26,614 bases of DNA, from assembly GCA_000720805.1 (NCBI GenBank), contig JODI01000098.1:1-26614 (forward strand). Reading direction: 5' to 3'. The notes below the pieces were generated by a model that saw nothing but the letters and a program-made list of their open reading frames with translations, searched no databases and was not told the DNA's origin. A program made the position numbers and the translations under genes. Below are positions 18,503-25,760 of this stretch, one piece after another (position 1 is the stretch's first letter; every line of letters begins with the position of its first letter). Source of the DNA: Streptomyces violaceoruber (GTDB lineage Bacteria; Actinomycetota; Actinomycetes; Streptomycetales; Streptomycetaceae).

Positions 18503-18525
18503 GTGAGGGGGAAGGATTCTTCCTA
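18503..18525 (-). promoter_or_regulatory. Recurrent GGGGAA/TTCCCC palindrome, copy d
   Basis: On the plus strand GTGAGGGGGAA (18503-18513), six bases (ggattc), TTCCTA (18520-18525). The conserved arm points to regulator 3, whose ATG is 31 nt away on the minus strand. Confidence 0.68.
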
Positions 18526-18535
18526 CGTTGCGACG

Positions 18536-19234
18536 TCAGCTCAGTGCTTTGAGCAACTCCTGTGCCAGCGCAACCGCCGAGCCGGGGTTCTGGCCGGTGA
18601 ACAGGGTGCGGTCGACCTCGACGTGCGGGGTGAACGGCTCGGCCTCGCGGTAGTCCGCCTCGAGCTCGCCGACGAGGCGGTCCTGCAGCAGCCACTTCGC
18701 GCGGTCGGCGAGACCGTTCTGCTTCTCCTCGGCGTTGGAGAGGCCGGTCAGGCGGTAGCCGGCGAACGGAGACGTCCCGTCCGGACCGATGGTGGCCAGC
18801 AGCGCCGCCGGGCCGTGGCACACCAGGGACACCGGCTTGCCCGAGGCGAGCCATTCGGTGAGCAGCTTGCCGGAGGCGGCGTCGTCGGGCAGGTCCTCCA
18901 TCGGACCCCAGCCGCCCGGGTAGAAGACGGCCTCGTAGTCGTCGATGTCCACGTCCTCGATGCGCAGTGGCTGGGCCAGTTCGGTCGCCTCGCGCAGTGC
19001 GGTCCGCATGCGCTGCGCGCCCTCCTCGCCGCCGTTGAACTCCGGGCTGAGGCTGAGCGCGTCCGCGGTGGGTGCCACGCCTGCGGGTGTGGCGGCGGCG
19101 ATCTCGTACCCGGCCTCCTTGAAGACCTCGTAGGGGCCGAGCGCTTCTTCGGCCCAGAAGCCGGCGGGCTGCCGGGTTCCGTCGGCCAGCGTCCAGTGGT
19201 CGGACGCGGTGATCACGAAGAGGATCTTCGCCAT
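18536..19234 (-). CDS. DJ-1/PfpI family protein (type 1 glutamine amidotransferase-like)
   Basis: This 232-aa protein belongs to the DJ-1/PfpI superfamily, Hsp31-like branch. The nucleophile elbow is SLVCHGPAALL with Cys139-His140, and the acidic partner lies in FWAEEALGP (Glu29/Glu30). GGWGPMEDLPDD precedes the elbow. Relatives act as glyoxalase III, deglycase-type enzymes or chaperones against carbonyl and oxidative stress, which suits a redox cluster. The start lies 19 nt after the stop of the SnoaL-like gene, so the two form an operon. The family subtype is clear; the substrate is inferred. Confidence 0.93.
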   Translation of the reverse strand: MAKILFVITASDHWTLADGTRQPAGFWAEEALGPYEVFKEAGYEIAAATPAGVAPTADALSLSPEFNGGEEGAQRMRTALREATELAQPLRIEDVDIDDYEAVFYPGGWGPMEDLPDDAASGKLLTEWLASGKPVSLVCHGPAALLATIGPDGTSPFAGYRLTGLSNAEEKQNGLADRAKWLLQDRLVGELEADYREAEPFTPHVEVDRTLFTGQNPGSAVALAQELLKALS

Positions 19235-19253
19235 GGTGTCTCCCGGTGCTCGG

Positions 19254-19646
19254 TCAGCCCTTGAGGGCTTCCTGAAGGACGTGGCTGTCGGCGGCCTGCC
19301 GCATCCGTACGGCCTTGCCGTCGCGGATGGTCCACAGGTGGATGAAGCGGACGTCGGCCTTGTTCCCGGTCTTCGTCTCGGCGTGGTAATGCCCGTACAC
19401 GAAGACGTGTTCTTGGTCGTCCGCGTAGAACTCCTCGGGCACCGCGCCGAAGGACTCGTAGTTCGGCATCATCCCGCCGAAGAAGTCCTTCGCCGCACTG
19501 TCCCAGCCGTGGTACACGCCGCTGTTCGGAAAGCCGGGGGTGATGTCCCAGACGAGGTCCGGCGCCATGATTTCGCTGGTTGCTTCCGGGGACATTCCGG
19601 ATTCGTAGAGCCGGCGGATGAGGGCGATGTTGGGGGAGTCGGACAT
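19254..19646 (-). CDS. SnoaL-like / NTF2-fold protein
   Basis: This 130-aa protein has the SnoaL-type cone fold: NIALIRRLYESGM, APDLVWDITPGFPNSGVYHG, HVFVYGHYHAETKTG and RFIHLWTIRDGKAVRMRQAAD. Such small proteins are ketosteroid-isomerase relatives; in redox clusters most are of unknown function. The ATG at 19646 with AAGGAG upstream was chosen; the frame is open further but without homology. It is the first gene of the pair with the DJ-1-like gene. The best palindromic copy of the recurrent motif lies 115 nt upstream (19762-19785). Confidence 0.88.
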   Translation of the reverse strand: MSDSPNIALIRRLYESGMSPEATSEIMAPDLVWDITPGFPNSGVYHGWDSAAKDFFGGMMPNYESFGAVPEEFYADDQEHVFVYGHYHAETKTGNKADVRFIHLWTIRDGKAVRMRQAADSHVLQEALKG

Positions 19647-19761
19647 AGTTCTCTCCTTGCGGAGGCGCATCAGACGGAGGCCCTGAAACGGCACATGGTC
19701 ACGCGGCTTCTCGCACGTCATGCTCGCCGCGTGATCAAGCATTGCATCGGAAGAGCGCGGT

Positions 19762-19785
19762 GTGAGGGGGAAGAAATTTTCCCCC
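19762..19785 (-). promoter_or_regulatory. Recurrent GGGGAA/TTCCCC palindrome, copy e
   Basis: This is the most symmetric copy: GGGGGAA, six bases (gaaatt), TTCCCCC at 19766-19785, preceded by GTGA (19762-19765). The conserved TTCCCCCTCAC arm faces the SnoaL/DJ-1 genes on the minus strand, 115 nt before the SnoaL ATG. Confidence 0.68.
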
Positions 19786-19894
19786 GGCACGCCATTCACC
19801 GGGGATCCGGTGGAGCCCTCAGCGAGAAGGAAAAAGCACGGAGCGGCGAAGAAGAAACCACGTGGGTGCTGCATTCATTGTGGGAGCGCGGGGG

Positions 19895-20560
19895 TCAGTC
19901 CTCGGAGGCGTTCCACAGCTCGCTGAGTTCCGCCCAGTCCGGAGCCGGGCTCCGCAACGCGGTGGGCCCGTCGGTGGTCGACGTGCGCAGTCCGGCGAGG
20001 ACCAGGTCCAGGTACCGCAAGTGGAGCGCGGTGGCGCGTTCGTCGGTGACGGGGATCCGCGCGGTGAGGTGTTCGAGCAGCAAGGGGACGTCGGCGGAGG
20101 TGAAGTCGGCGCGCAGCACGCCTGCGCGGTGGGCGCCGTCCACCAGGTCGTCGAGGGCGGCCCGGAGCCGGCTGGAGGCGGCCACGATCTCGTCGGTGGC
20201 CGGCAGCCGGCCGCCCACCAGCGGGAGCAGCGGACCGCCCGCACCCTGGGCCGAGAGCACGTCCCGCAGGAAGCGGGCGAAGGCGGCCCAGGGGTCGGGC
20301 TCCCCGGCGAGGGCTGTGCGAGCCTGGGTGACGAGCTGTTCCATGCCCATGACGCGCATCCGCTGAGCCAGCAGTTCCTTGCTGGGGTAACGGCGGTAGA
20401 GGCTGCCCATGCCGATACCGGCCCGGCGGGCGATCTCCGAGACGGGGGCGTCCCAGCCGAGCTCGGCGAAGACTTCGCGCGCGGCCTGCATGAGGCGGGC
20501 GTCGTTGCGGTCCGCCTCCCGCCTGCGGCCGCGCGGTCTGCCGGTCTGCGTGTCACCCAT
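19895..20560 (-). CDS. TetR-family regulator
   Basis: This protein of about 221 aa has an N-terminal TetR HTH (MQAAREVFAELGWDAPVSEI, then IGMGSLYRRYPSKELLAQRM) and an Ala/Leu-rich helical ligand domain. The start at 20560 (MGDTQTGRPRGRR) follows GGGGAAAA, which may serve as the ribosome site; an in-frame ATG at 20602 would overlap the SDR gene. It lies 16 nt downstream of the SDR gene on the same strand and is very likely co-transcribed with it. It may repress the SDR/MDR divergent promoter, where an 18-bp perfect palindrome lies (21377-21394). Confidence 0.9.
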   Translation of the reverse strand: MGDTQTGRPRGRRREADRNDARLMQAAREVFAELGWDAPVSEIARRAGIGMGSLYRRYPSKELLAQRMRVMGMEQLVTQARTALAGEPDPWAAFARFLRDVLSAQGAGGPLLPLVGGRLPATDEIVAASSRLRAALDDLVDGAHRAGVLRADFTSADVPLLLEHLTARIPVTDERATALHLRYLDLVLAGLRTSTTDGPTALRSPAPDWAELSELWNASED

Positions 20561-20576
20561 GGACAGGTATTTTCCC

Positions 20577-21335
20577 CTACCGCCGTGCCACGCCGTACCC
20601 ACCGTCGACGGTGAGCACCTCGCCGGTGACGAAGCCGGCCTCCTCGCCGACGAGCATCGCGATCACCCGGGCCACGTCCTCCGGTTCCGCGACCCGCCCC
20701 AGGGGCGTGTTCTCCGCCAGCCGCCGCTGGAACTCCTGTGGCATGCGCGCGCTGCTCTCGGTGCGGACGAAACCTGGCGCCACGACGTTGACGTTGATGC
20801 CCAGCGGGCCGGCCTCATAGGCGACGAAGCGCGCGAAGGTGTTCAGGGCGGCCTTGGCGGCGCCATGGGCGGCCATGCCCGGGGCGGGCGGCCCGTCGGC
20901 CACGGCGCTGGAGACATACACGATGCGGCCCTGTCCCCGGGCGCCCATGAGTGTCAGCGCGTGTTGGGTGAGGGTGTAGACGGAAGCCAGTTCGTCCGTC
21001 AGCTTCGTCCTGAAGTCGTCCCAGGCGAGGGTCTGCACGGGGGTGGGGGTGAACCGGGCGCCGGCGTTGCAGACCAGGACGTCCAGACGCCCGTCAGTTG
21101 TCGAACCCTCCAGCAGTTCGGCCGCCTGGGCGGGGTCGTGCACGTCGGCCTGGACGGCGAAGGCTTCGCCGCCGTCGGCCTCGATGAGCTTGACCACCTG
21201 GTCGGCTGCCTCACGGTTCGAGAAGTAGTTGACGGCTACGCGGTAGCCGCGAGCTGCCAATGCGCGCGAGGTGGCAGCGCCGATTCCCCGGCTGCCGCCG
21301 GTCACCAGGGCAGTGGGCTTGGTCGTGGCGTTCAT
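20577..21335 (-). CDS. Short-chain dehydrogenase/reductase with His in place of catalytic Tyr
   Basis: This 252-aa SDR has the cofactor motif VTGGSRGIGAA (residues 11-21), CNAGA (about 89-93), the catalytic Ser in YVSSAVADG (142/143), and the C-terminal PGFVRTESSARMP and TVDGGYGVARR. In the active-site YxxxK position it reads His157-G-A-A-Lys161 (MAAHGAAKAALNTF), so the usual Tyr is His. I recall such variants in some actinobacterial SDRs. The ATG at 21335 has GGAAGGAC upstream. It is divergent from the MDR gene at 21449 and co-directional with the TetR gene 16 nt downstream. Confidence 0.92.
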   Translation of the reverse strand: MNATTKPTALVTGGSRGIGAATSRALAARGYRVAVNYFSNREAADQVVKLIEADGGEAFAVQADVHDPAQAAELLEGSTTDGRLDVLVCNAGARFTPTPVQTLAWDDFRTKLTDELASVYTLTQHALTLMGARGQGRIVYVSSAVADGPPAPGMAAHGAAKAALNTFARFVAYEAGPLGINVNVVAPGFVRTESSARMPQEFQRRLAENTPLGRVAEPEDVARVIAMLVGEEAGFVTGEVLTVDGGYGVARR

Positions 21336-21376
21336 GTGTCCTTCCGCGTTCGGATGATCTGTCACCCACCTTATCG

Positions 21377-21394
21377 GAGCGGAGCGCTCCGCTC
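21377..21394. promoter_or_regulatory. 18-bp perfect palindrome in the SDR/MDR divergent promoter
   Basis: GAGCGGAGCGCTCCGCTC is a perfect inverted repeat without spacer, located between the divergent starts at 21335 and 21449. Its length and symmetry fit a TetR-type operator, and a TetR gene is the second cistron of the SDR operon. It is immediately followed by an A/T-rich patch (caaaaattt) that could belong to a -10 or UP-like element. Confidence 0.65.
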
Positions 21395-21405
21395 AAAAAT
21401 TTGCC

Positions 21406-21426
21406 GTGAAGGGGAATCGACCCTTC
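21406..21426 (-). promoter_or_regulatory. Recurrent GGGGAA motif, weaker copy f
   Basis: GTGAAGGGGAA at 21406-21416 matches the conserved arm of the other copies (GTGAGGGGGAA) with one change. The opposite arm is degenerate (CCCTTCC); the local inverted repeat is GAAGGG, 7 nt, CCCTTC. It faces the SDR start on the minus strand, 70 nt away, and lies 22 nt before the MDR start on the plus strand. Confidence 0.45.
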
Positions 21427-21448
21427 CGGCGCCGTGTTGTCCTGTGGC

Positions 21449-22396
21449 ATGAGCGAAGCAGTAGTAGCGCGTGCCTACGGTGGTCCTGAGGTGCTGTCGG
21501 TGACCGATGTCGCCGTGGCGGAGCCCGGGCCGGGGCAGGTGCGCATCGAGGTCCGCGCCGCCGGCGTCAACCCCTTCGACCACAAGGTGTACAGCGGCGC
21601 CTTCGGAACCGATCCGGCGAACCTGCCGATGCGGCTCGGTGCCGAAGCGGCCGGTGTGGTGACCGCTGTCGGTGCCGACGCGACCGGCCCCGCCGGCCCG
21701 ATCCGGATCGGCGACGAGGTGATCGCGTACCGAGCGCCCGGCGCGTACGCCGCCGAACTCATTGTCCCGGCGTCCTCAGTGGTGCCCAAACCCGCCGCTC
21801 TCTCCTGGGAGCAGGCCGGAGGACTGATGGTCACCGGCGTCACCGCAGTGCACGTCCTCGAAGCGATCGGCCTGCGCGAGAACGACTCGGTGCTGATCCA
21901 CGGCGCCGCGGGTGGCGTCGGCCTGATGGCCGTGCAACTGGCTGTCGAACGCGGAGCCAGGGTGCTGGGAACGGCGAGCCCGGCCAAGCACGACGTACTG
22001 CGCGACCTGGGGGCGATTCCGATCGCGTACGGGCCGGGTCTGGCGGACCGGGTGCGTGCGGCAGCGCCGCGGAAAGTCCACGCGGCTGCCGACCTGGTGG
22101 GCACCGACGAGGCGGTGGACGTCTCGGTGGAGCTGGTGGCGGACCGGTCCCGCATCGCGACCGTCGCGGCGTTCGAACGCGGGGCCCGAGCCGGCATCAA
22201 GCTCCTGGGCGGCGGGCCCGGCGCGGACCCCGGCACGGACATCCGCGCCGCCGCGCGTCTGCGGCTTACCGAAGCGGCGGCGGCCGGGCGACTGCGCGTC
22301 CGGATCGCCGCCAGCCATCCGCTGCGCGAAGCCGCCGCGGCGCATCGGCAGATCATGGCCGGGCACACGACGGGGAAGATCGTCCTCGTCCCGTGA
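21449..22396 (+). CDS. Zinc-independent MDR oxidoreductase (quinone reductase type)
   Basis: This 315-aa NADP-dependent MDR protein has a GroES-like domain (AYGGPEVLSVTDVAVAEPGP, VRAAGVNPFDHKVYSG), a Rossmann domain with VLIHGAAGGVGLMAVQLAVE, and the C-terminal HTTGKIVLVP. No zinc ligands are present. It reduces quinones or activated alkenes by family. No good Shine-Dalgarno precedes the ATG at 21449, so the transcript may be near-leaderless. It is divergent from the SDR/TetR operon and shares its palindromes, so it is probably controlled by the TetR protein, the MmyB-like regulators or both. Confidence 0.92.
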   Translation: MSEAVVARAYGGPEVLSVTDVAVAEPGPGQVRIEVRAAGVNPFDHKVYSGAFGTDPANLPMRLGAEAAGVVTAVGADATGPAGPIRIGDEVIAYRAPGAYAAELIVPASSVVPKPAALSWEQAGGLMVTGVTAVHVLEAIGLRENDSVLIHGAAGGVGLMAVQLAVERGARVLGTASPAKHDVLRDLGAIPIAYGPGLADRVRAAAPRKVHAAADLVGTDEAVDVSVELVADRSRIATVAAFERGARAGIKLLGGGPGADPGTDIRAAARLRLTEAAAAGRLRVRIAASHPLREAAAAHRQIMAGHTTGKIVLVP

Positions 22397-22509
22397 CCCG
22401 GCCCCTGACCGCACCGGCAACCTCCTGGCGGCGGCATACGATGCGCCGAGACCGCCGGGGAGAGGGCAGCGTGCGCCGTGCCAAGGCCCCCGGCGCGCAA
22501 GCGTGTCCT

Positions 22510-22533
22510 TGACCGGCTGACCGGCTGACCGGC
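22510..22533. repeat. Triple 8-bp direct repeat TGACCGGC
   Basis: TGACCGGC occurs three times in perfect tandem (22510, 22518, 22526). It abuts the stop codon of the MarR gene on the minus strand, in the convergent gap after the MDR gene. Probably a slippage-prone microrepeat; no function is visible. Confidence 0.8.
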
Positions 22534-23016
22534 TCAGGCGTTGCGCACCGTCTTGCTCACCTGGTCGAGCAGTGTCCGCAGCTGCGCGCTCTGGTCCGGC
22601 CCCAGGCCCTCGGTGATGTGGCGCTCTATGTCGGCGATCACCTGGTCGGCGGCGCGCAGCGCTTCCAGTCCGACGTCGGTGAGGTGCAGCTCCTGCACGT
22701 GGCGGTGTCGCGGATGCTCGCGCCTCTCCAGCTGCCCACGGCCTTCCAGGCGTGCCACCAGCGAGGCGACGGCCTGAGGGGTCACGTTGAGGCGGCGGGC
22801 CAACTCGGCACCGGCCAGACCTGGTTCGCTGTGCACCGACATCAGCAGGGTGTAGTGCGCGGCGGCCATGCCCAGCGGGCGCAGCCGCTGTTCCTTGAGT
22901 GTCTGCACCGCCAGTTCCGCGCGGCGCAATGCCCAGCTCACCCGGTCAAGCGCACCGAGCCCGATGGGCTCCTCGTCATCATGAATCACCAGCCAAGGAT
23001 ACGACACTTCATACAT
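22534..23016 (-). CDS. MarR-family regulator
   Basis: This is a winged-helix MarR protein of up to 160 aa. It has GMAAHYTLLMSVHSEPGLAG, the recognition region LARRLNVTPQAVASLVARLE and the wing RREHPRHRHVQELHLTD. The start is uncertain. The ATG at 23016 overlaps a TATGTA -10-like element (with TTAGCC 17 nt before it), so a GTG at 22989 (VIHDDEEPIG, 151 aa) may be the real start. It is divergent from an SDR gene, with a perfect inverted repeat between them, as is usual for MarR repressors that control themselves and a neighbouring redox enzyme. Confidence 0.88.
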   Translation of the reverse strand: MYEVSYPWLVIHDDEEPIGLGALDRVSWALRRAELAVQTLKEQRLRPLGMAAAHYTLLMSVHSEPGLAGAELARRLNVTPQAVASLVARLEGRGQLERREHPRHRHVQELHLTDVGLEALRAADQVIADIERHITEGLGPDQSAQLRTLLDQVSKTVRNA

Positions 23017-23017
23017 A

Positions 23018-23047
23018 TCAAGCGTTTGACAGTTGGCTAACGCTTGA
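23018..23047. promoter_or_regulatory. Inverted repeat operator between MarR and SDR genes
   Basis: TCAAGCGTT (23018-23026) and AACGCTTGA (23039-23047) form a perfect 9-bp inverted repeat with a 12-bp spacer that contains part of a TTGACA hexamer (23026-23031). It overlaps the predicted MarR promoter and lies 15 nt before the SDR start. A likely MarR operator. Confidence 0.7.
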
Positions 23048-23061
23048 GGCATGGTCGAGGC

Positions 23062-23853
23062 ATGACTCGTTCTGTCGCTCTCATTACCGGCGCTTCCTCC
23101 GGCATCGGCGCCGAATTCGCCCGTCTCCTGGCGGAGGACCACGACCTCGTCCTGGTGGCGCGCCGCGCGGACCGGCTCGGTGACTTCGCCGGGGAACTTC
23201 GCACCCGGGGTGCGGCCGTGGAGGTGCTGCCCGCCGATCTCGGCACCCACGAGGGCATCGCCGCTGTCGCCGGTCGCCTCGCCGCGGGGGACGTGCGCCT
23301 GCTGGTCAGCAACGCCGGCGCCGGCGGCTACGCCCCGCTCGTCGACGTCGACCCCGCCGACATCGACCGCCTGCTCACCCTCAACGCCGTGGCCCCCGTT
23401 CAGCTGGTCCGCGCCGTGCTGCCCGGAATGCTCGCCGCCGGAGACGGCGCGATCATCACGGTGGCCTCGCTGCTGGCCTTCAGCGGGGGCCTCAACGAGC
23501 CCCGCGCACCCCGACGCACTCTCTACGCGGCGGCGAAGGCCGCCACCGTCGCCTTCACCCGGACCCTCGCAGGTGAGCTCGCCGACACGCCCATCCGTAC
23601 GCAAGTGCTGCTGCCCGGCGTCGTGGCCACGGAGTGGAACGAAGGCGTCGGCCGCGACATCCCCTGGGCGATGACCCCGCACGACGTCGCCTCGGCCGCC
23701 CTTGCCGGCCTGCGCCTGGGGGAGACCGTGTGCGCACCCGGTCTGGAGGACCAGGCCGCAGCTCTTGAGGCCCTGCTGGCCGCGGAGTCCGCTCTGCTCA
23801 CCGGCGGCAACCAGCCCACCCCCGCAACTCGCTACCGCGGCCCGCAGGCGTAA
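23062..23853 (+). CDS. Short-chain dehydrogenase/reductase
   Basis: This 263-aa classical SDR has the cofactor motif ITGASSGIGAEFA near the N-terminus, the NAGAGG motif, the catalytic Ser in VASLLAFSGG, the active-site Y-A-A-A-K in RTLYAAAKAATVAF, and LPGVVATEWNEG after it. It reduces or oxidises an alcohol/ketone pair; the substrate is unknown. The ATG at 23062 is preceded by GAGG at about 12 nt. Transcription starts under the MarR operator, so induction by a ligand of the MarR protein is the natural reading. A GC-rich hairpin directly follows the stop. Confidence 0.93.
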   Translation: MTRSVALITGASSGIGAEFARLLAEDHDLVLVARRADRLGDFAGELRTRGAAVEVLPADLGTHEGIAAVAGRLAAGDVRLLVSNAGAGGYAPLVDVDPADIDRLLTLNAVAPVQLVRAVLPGMLAAGDGAIITVASLLAFSGGLNEPRAPRRTLYAAAKAATVAFTRTLAGELADTPIRTQVLLPGVVATEWNEGVGRDIPWAMTPHDVASAALAGLRLGETVCAPGLEDQAAALEALLAAESALLTGGNQPTPATRYRGPQA

Positions 23854-23858
23854 CAGCG

Positions 23859-23875
23859 GGCGCCTCCTCGGCGCC
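23859..23875 (+). terminator. Possible terminator after the SDR gene
   Basis: GGCGCC (23859-23864), loop tcctc, GGCGCC (23870-23875) form a 6-bp stem five bases after the TAA stop, embedded in GC-rich sequence. Moderate confidence. Confidence 0.4.
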
Positions 23876-24137
23876 GCCCCGACCCGGCCGTGGGTCGTCC
23901 TCCGACGGCTGCGCCACGTCCGCCCGCCGAAGGCGCTTCCGGACCTGCGGCTGCCCGTGCCCATCCGCCAAACGTTCGGCATGGCGCACGTTCTCAATGA
24001 TCTCACCCGTGCAGTCCCTCATGTCGGCCCGCGCCCGCAGACCAGCGGCCACTCGTGCCGAAGACCACGTCCGCCGCCTGCCCTCACCCACGGGTGCGGC
24101 GCACACGGGACGGCCGTAAGAAAGTAGGGGAAGACCT

Positions 24138-25673
24138 ATGACCGACAACATCCCGACGATCACACGTGACGGCGTCATCGGATACGACGCGACCGAGATC
24201 GTCACCATCGACCAGGCAACCGGAGCCGAGTTCGCGCGATACCCCGTGGCCGGCAAGGAAGAGGCGGCCGCGGCCATCGCCGCCGCACGCTCGGTCACCG
24301 GGGCCTGGTGGGACCTCGGCTTCGAAGGACGCGCGGAGCGGCTGCGCGCGTGGCGGCGGCAGATAGCCCTGAACGGCGAGGAGGGCGCCGCACTCATTCA
24401 CGCCGAGAACGGCAAGCCCCTCGACGACGCCCGCGTGGAGGTGCTCGGGACTCTCGAGCACCTGCAGTACGCCGCTGACAACGCCGCGCGCGTTCTGGGA
24501 CGCCGGGAGGTTCCGGCCAGCCCCACCACGCCCAACCAGCGTGCGTGGGTCGAGTACCAGCCGTACGGCGTGGTCGGCGTCATCGGCCCGTGGAACTTCC
24601 CCCTGCTCACTCCCGCGGCCATCCTCGTCGACGCGCTCGCGGCCGGGAACGCAGTGGTCCTCAAGCCCAGCCAGATCACGCCCGGCGTCGCCGAATGGCT
24701 CGTCCGAACCTGGCAGCGTGCCGTTCCGGAGCTGCCGGCCGTCCTGCAGAACCTGAACGGATACGGGGCCACAGGTCAGGCGCTCATCGAGGCCGGCCTC
24801 GACAAGCTCGCGTTCACGGGCAGCGTCGCCACGGGCAGGACGGTGGCCGCCCAATGCGCGCAGACCCTGACCCCCGTTCTGCTGGAACTCGGCGGAAAGG
24901 ACGGCGTCATCGTCGCCGAGGACGCAGACCTGGACGAAGCCGCCGCTCACGTCGTGTGGGGCGCCATGCAGAACACCGGACACGGATGCATCAGTATCGA
25001 AGTGGCCTATGTCGTCGAGTCGGTGCACGACGAGTTCGTCGAGAAGATCAGCGAGCTCGCCGGGCAGGTACGCGTCGGCAGCGACGAGGACGCGGAGATC
25101 GGGCCGGTTCCGCTGCCGAGCCAGACCTCGATCATCCGGGAACACATCCAGGACGCTCTGGAGCGCGGCGCGACAGCCACCGTCGGCGGCCTCGACGCGG
25201 TGGGTGACCGCTATGCCGCGCCCACCATCCTGGTCGGAGTGGCCCCCGACGCCCTCGCGGCGACGGAGGAGACGTTCGGGCCGACGCTGGCGGTCATCAA
25301 GGTCGCCGACGCCGATGAGGCCGTCGCTCACATCAACGCCGGCCGGTACGGGCTGGGCAGCGCCGTCTTCAGCCGCGACCGCGGCGAGGCCATCGCCCGT
25401 CGCCTCCGCGTGGGAATGACCAGCATCAACGACGCACTGGTGTTCTCCATGAACCCCGCGGTGCCCTTCGGCGGTCGCGGCGACAGCGGTTACGGGCGCA
25501 AGCAGGGGGAGGAGGGACTGCGGGAGTTCGCCTACGCGCACTCCTTCACCGCCAAGACCGGCCCCGCCCGGTTCTCCGCCTCGACCTTCGGCAGGCCACA
25601 CGGAGCCATGGTGGGAGCCCTCGCCGGCGCCCGTAACAGGATCCTGGCCGAGAGCGGCGAGAAGTCGGACTGA
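24138..25673 (+). CDS. NAD(P)-dependent aldehyde dehydrogenase family protein
   Basis: This 511-aa aldehyde dehydrogenase oxidises an aldehyde to the acid. Key residues are present: Asn153 in GPWNFP, Lys176 in VVLKPSQ, the FTGSVATG cofactor loop, Glu250 in LLELGGKDG, and the nucleophile Cys284 in NTGHGCISIE. The last motif deviates from the usual NxGQxC: Gln is His and the residue before Cys is Gly. EETFGPTLAVIKV and PFGGRGDSGYGRKQGEEGL are normal. The ribosome site is AGGGGAAG. It is monocistronic, with a 284-nt upstream gap of no recognisable content and hairpins downstream. It resembles succinate-semialdehyde-type and general fatty-aldehyde enzymes; the substrate is open. Confidence 0.93.
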   Translation: MTDNIPTITRDGVIGYDATEIVTIDQATGAEFARYPVAGKEEAAAAIAAARSVTGAWWDLGFEGRAERLRAWRRQIALNGEEGAALIHAENGKPLDDARVEVLGTLEHLQYAADNAARVLGRREVPASPTTPNQRAWVEYQPYGVVGVIGPWNFPLLTPAAILVDALAAGNAVVLKPSQITPGVAEWLVRTWQRAVPELPAVLQNLNGYGATGQALIEAGLDKLAFTGSVATGRTVAAQCAQTLTPVLLELGGKDGVIVAEDADLDEAAAHVVWGAMQNTGHGCISIEVAYVVESVHDEFVEKISELAGQVRVGSDEDAEIGPVPLPSQTSIIREHIQDALERGATATVGGLDAVGDRYAAPTILVGVAPDALAATEETFGPTLAVIKVADADEAVAHINAGRYGLGSAVFSRDRGEAIARRLRVGMTSINDALVFSMNPAVPFGGRGDSGYGRKQGEEGLREFAYAHSFTAKTGPARFSASTFGRPHGAMVGALAGARNRILAESGEKSD

Positions 25674-25700
25674 TTCAACTCACGGGCGCCGACGGACGTC

Positions 25701-25715
25701 CCGGGCCGAGCCCGG
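25701..25715 (+). terminator. Terminator hairpin after the aldehyde dehydrogenase gene
   Basis: CCGGGC (25701-25706), loop cga, GCCCGG (25710-25715). A 6-bp GC stem 27 nt after the stop codon. Confidence 0.5.
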
Positions 25716-25760
25716 CCCGCCGCACGTGCCCTCCCGAGGCAGGCCATCTGCCCGCCCGGC

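Noticed and set aside
20571..20579. TTTTCCCCT as another copy of the recurrent palindrome
   Set aside because: Only one arm is present, and on the minus strand it reads GGGGAAAA just before the TetR start, where it serves better as a ribosome site.
22534..24006. A single 490-residue protein ending in a MarR domain
   Set aside because: Only the last ~160 residues are MarR; the upstream part is antisense to the SDR gene, and the frame is open by GC bias only.
24084..25601. 505-codon minus-strand frame opposite the aldehyde dehydrogenase
   Set aside because: No family resemblance; the plus-strand ALDH is complete with all catalytic residues, so this is a mirror frame.
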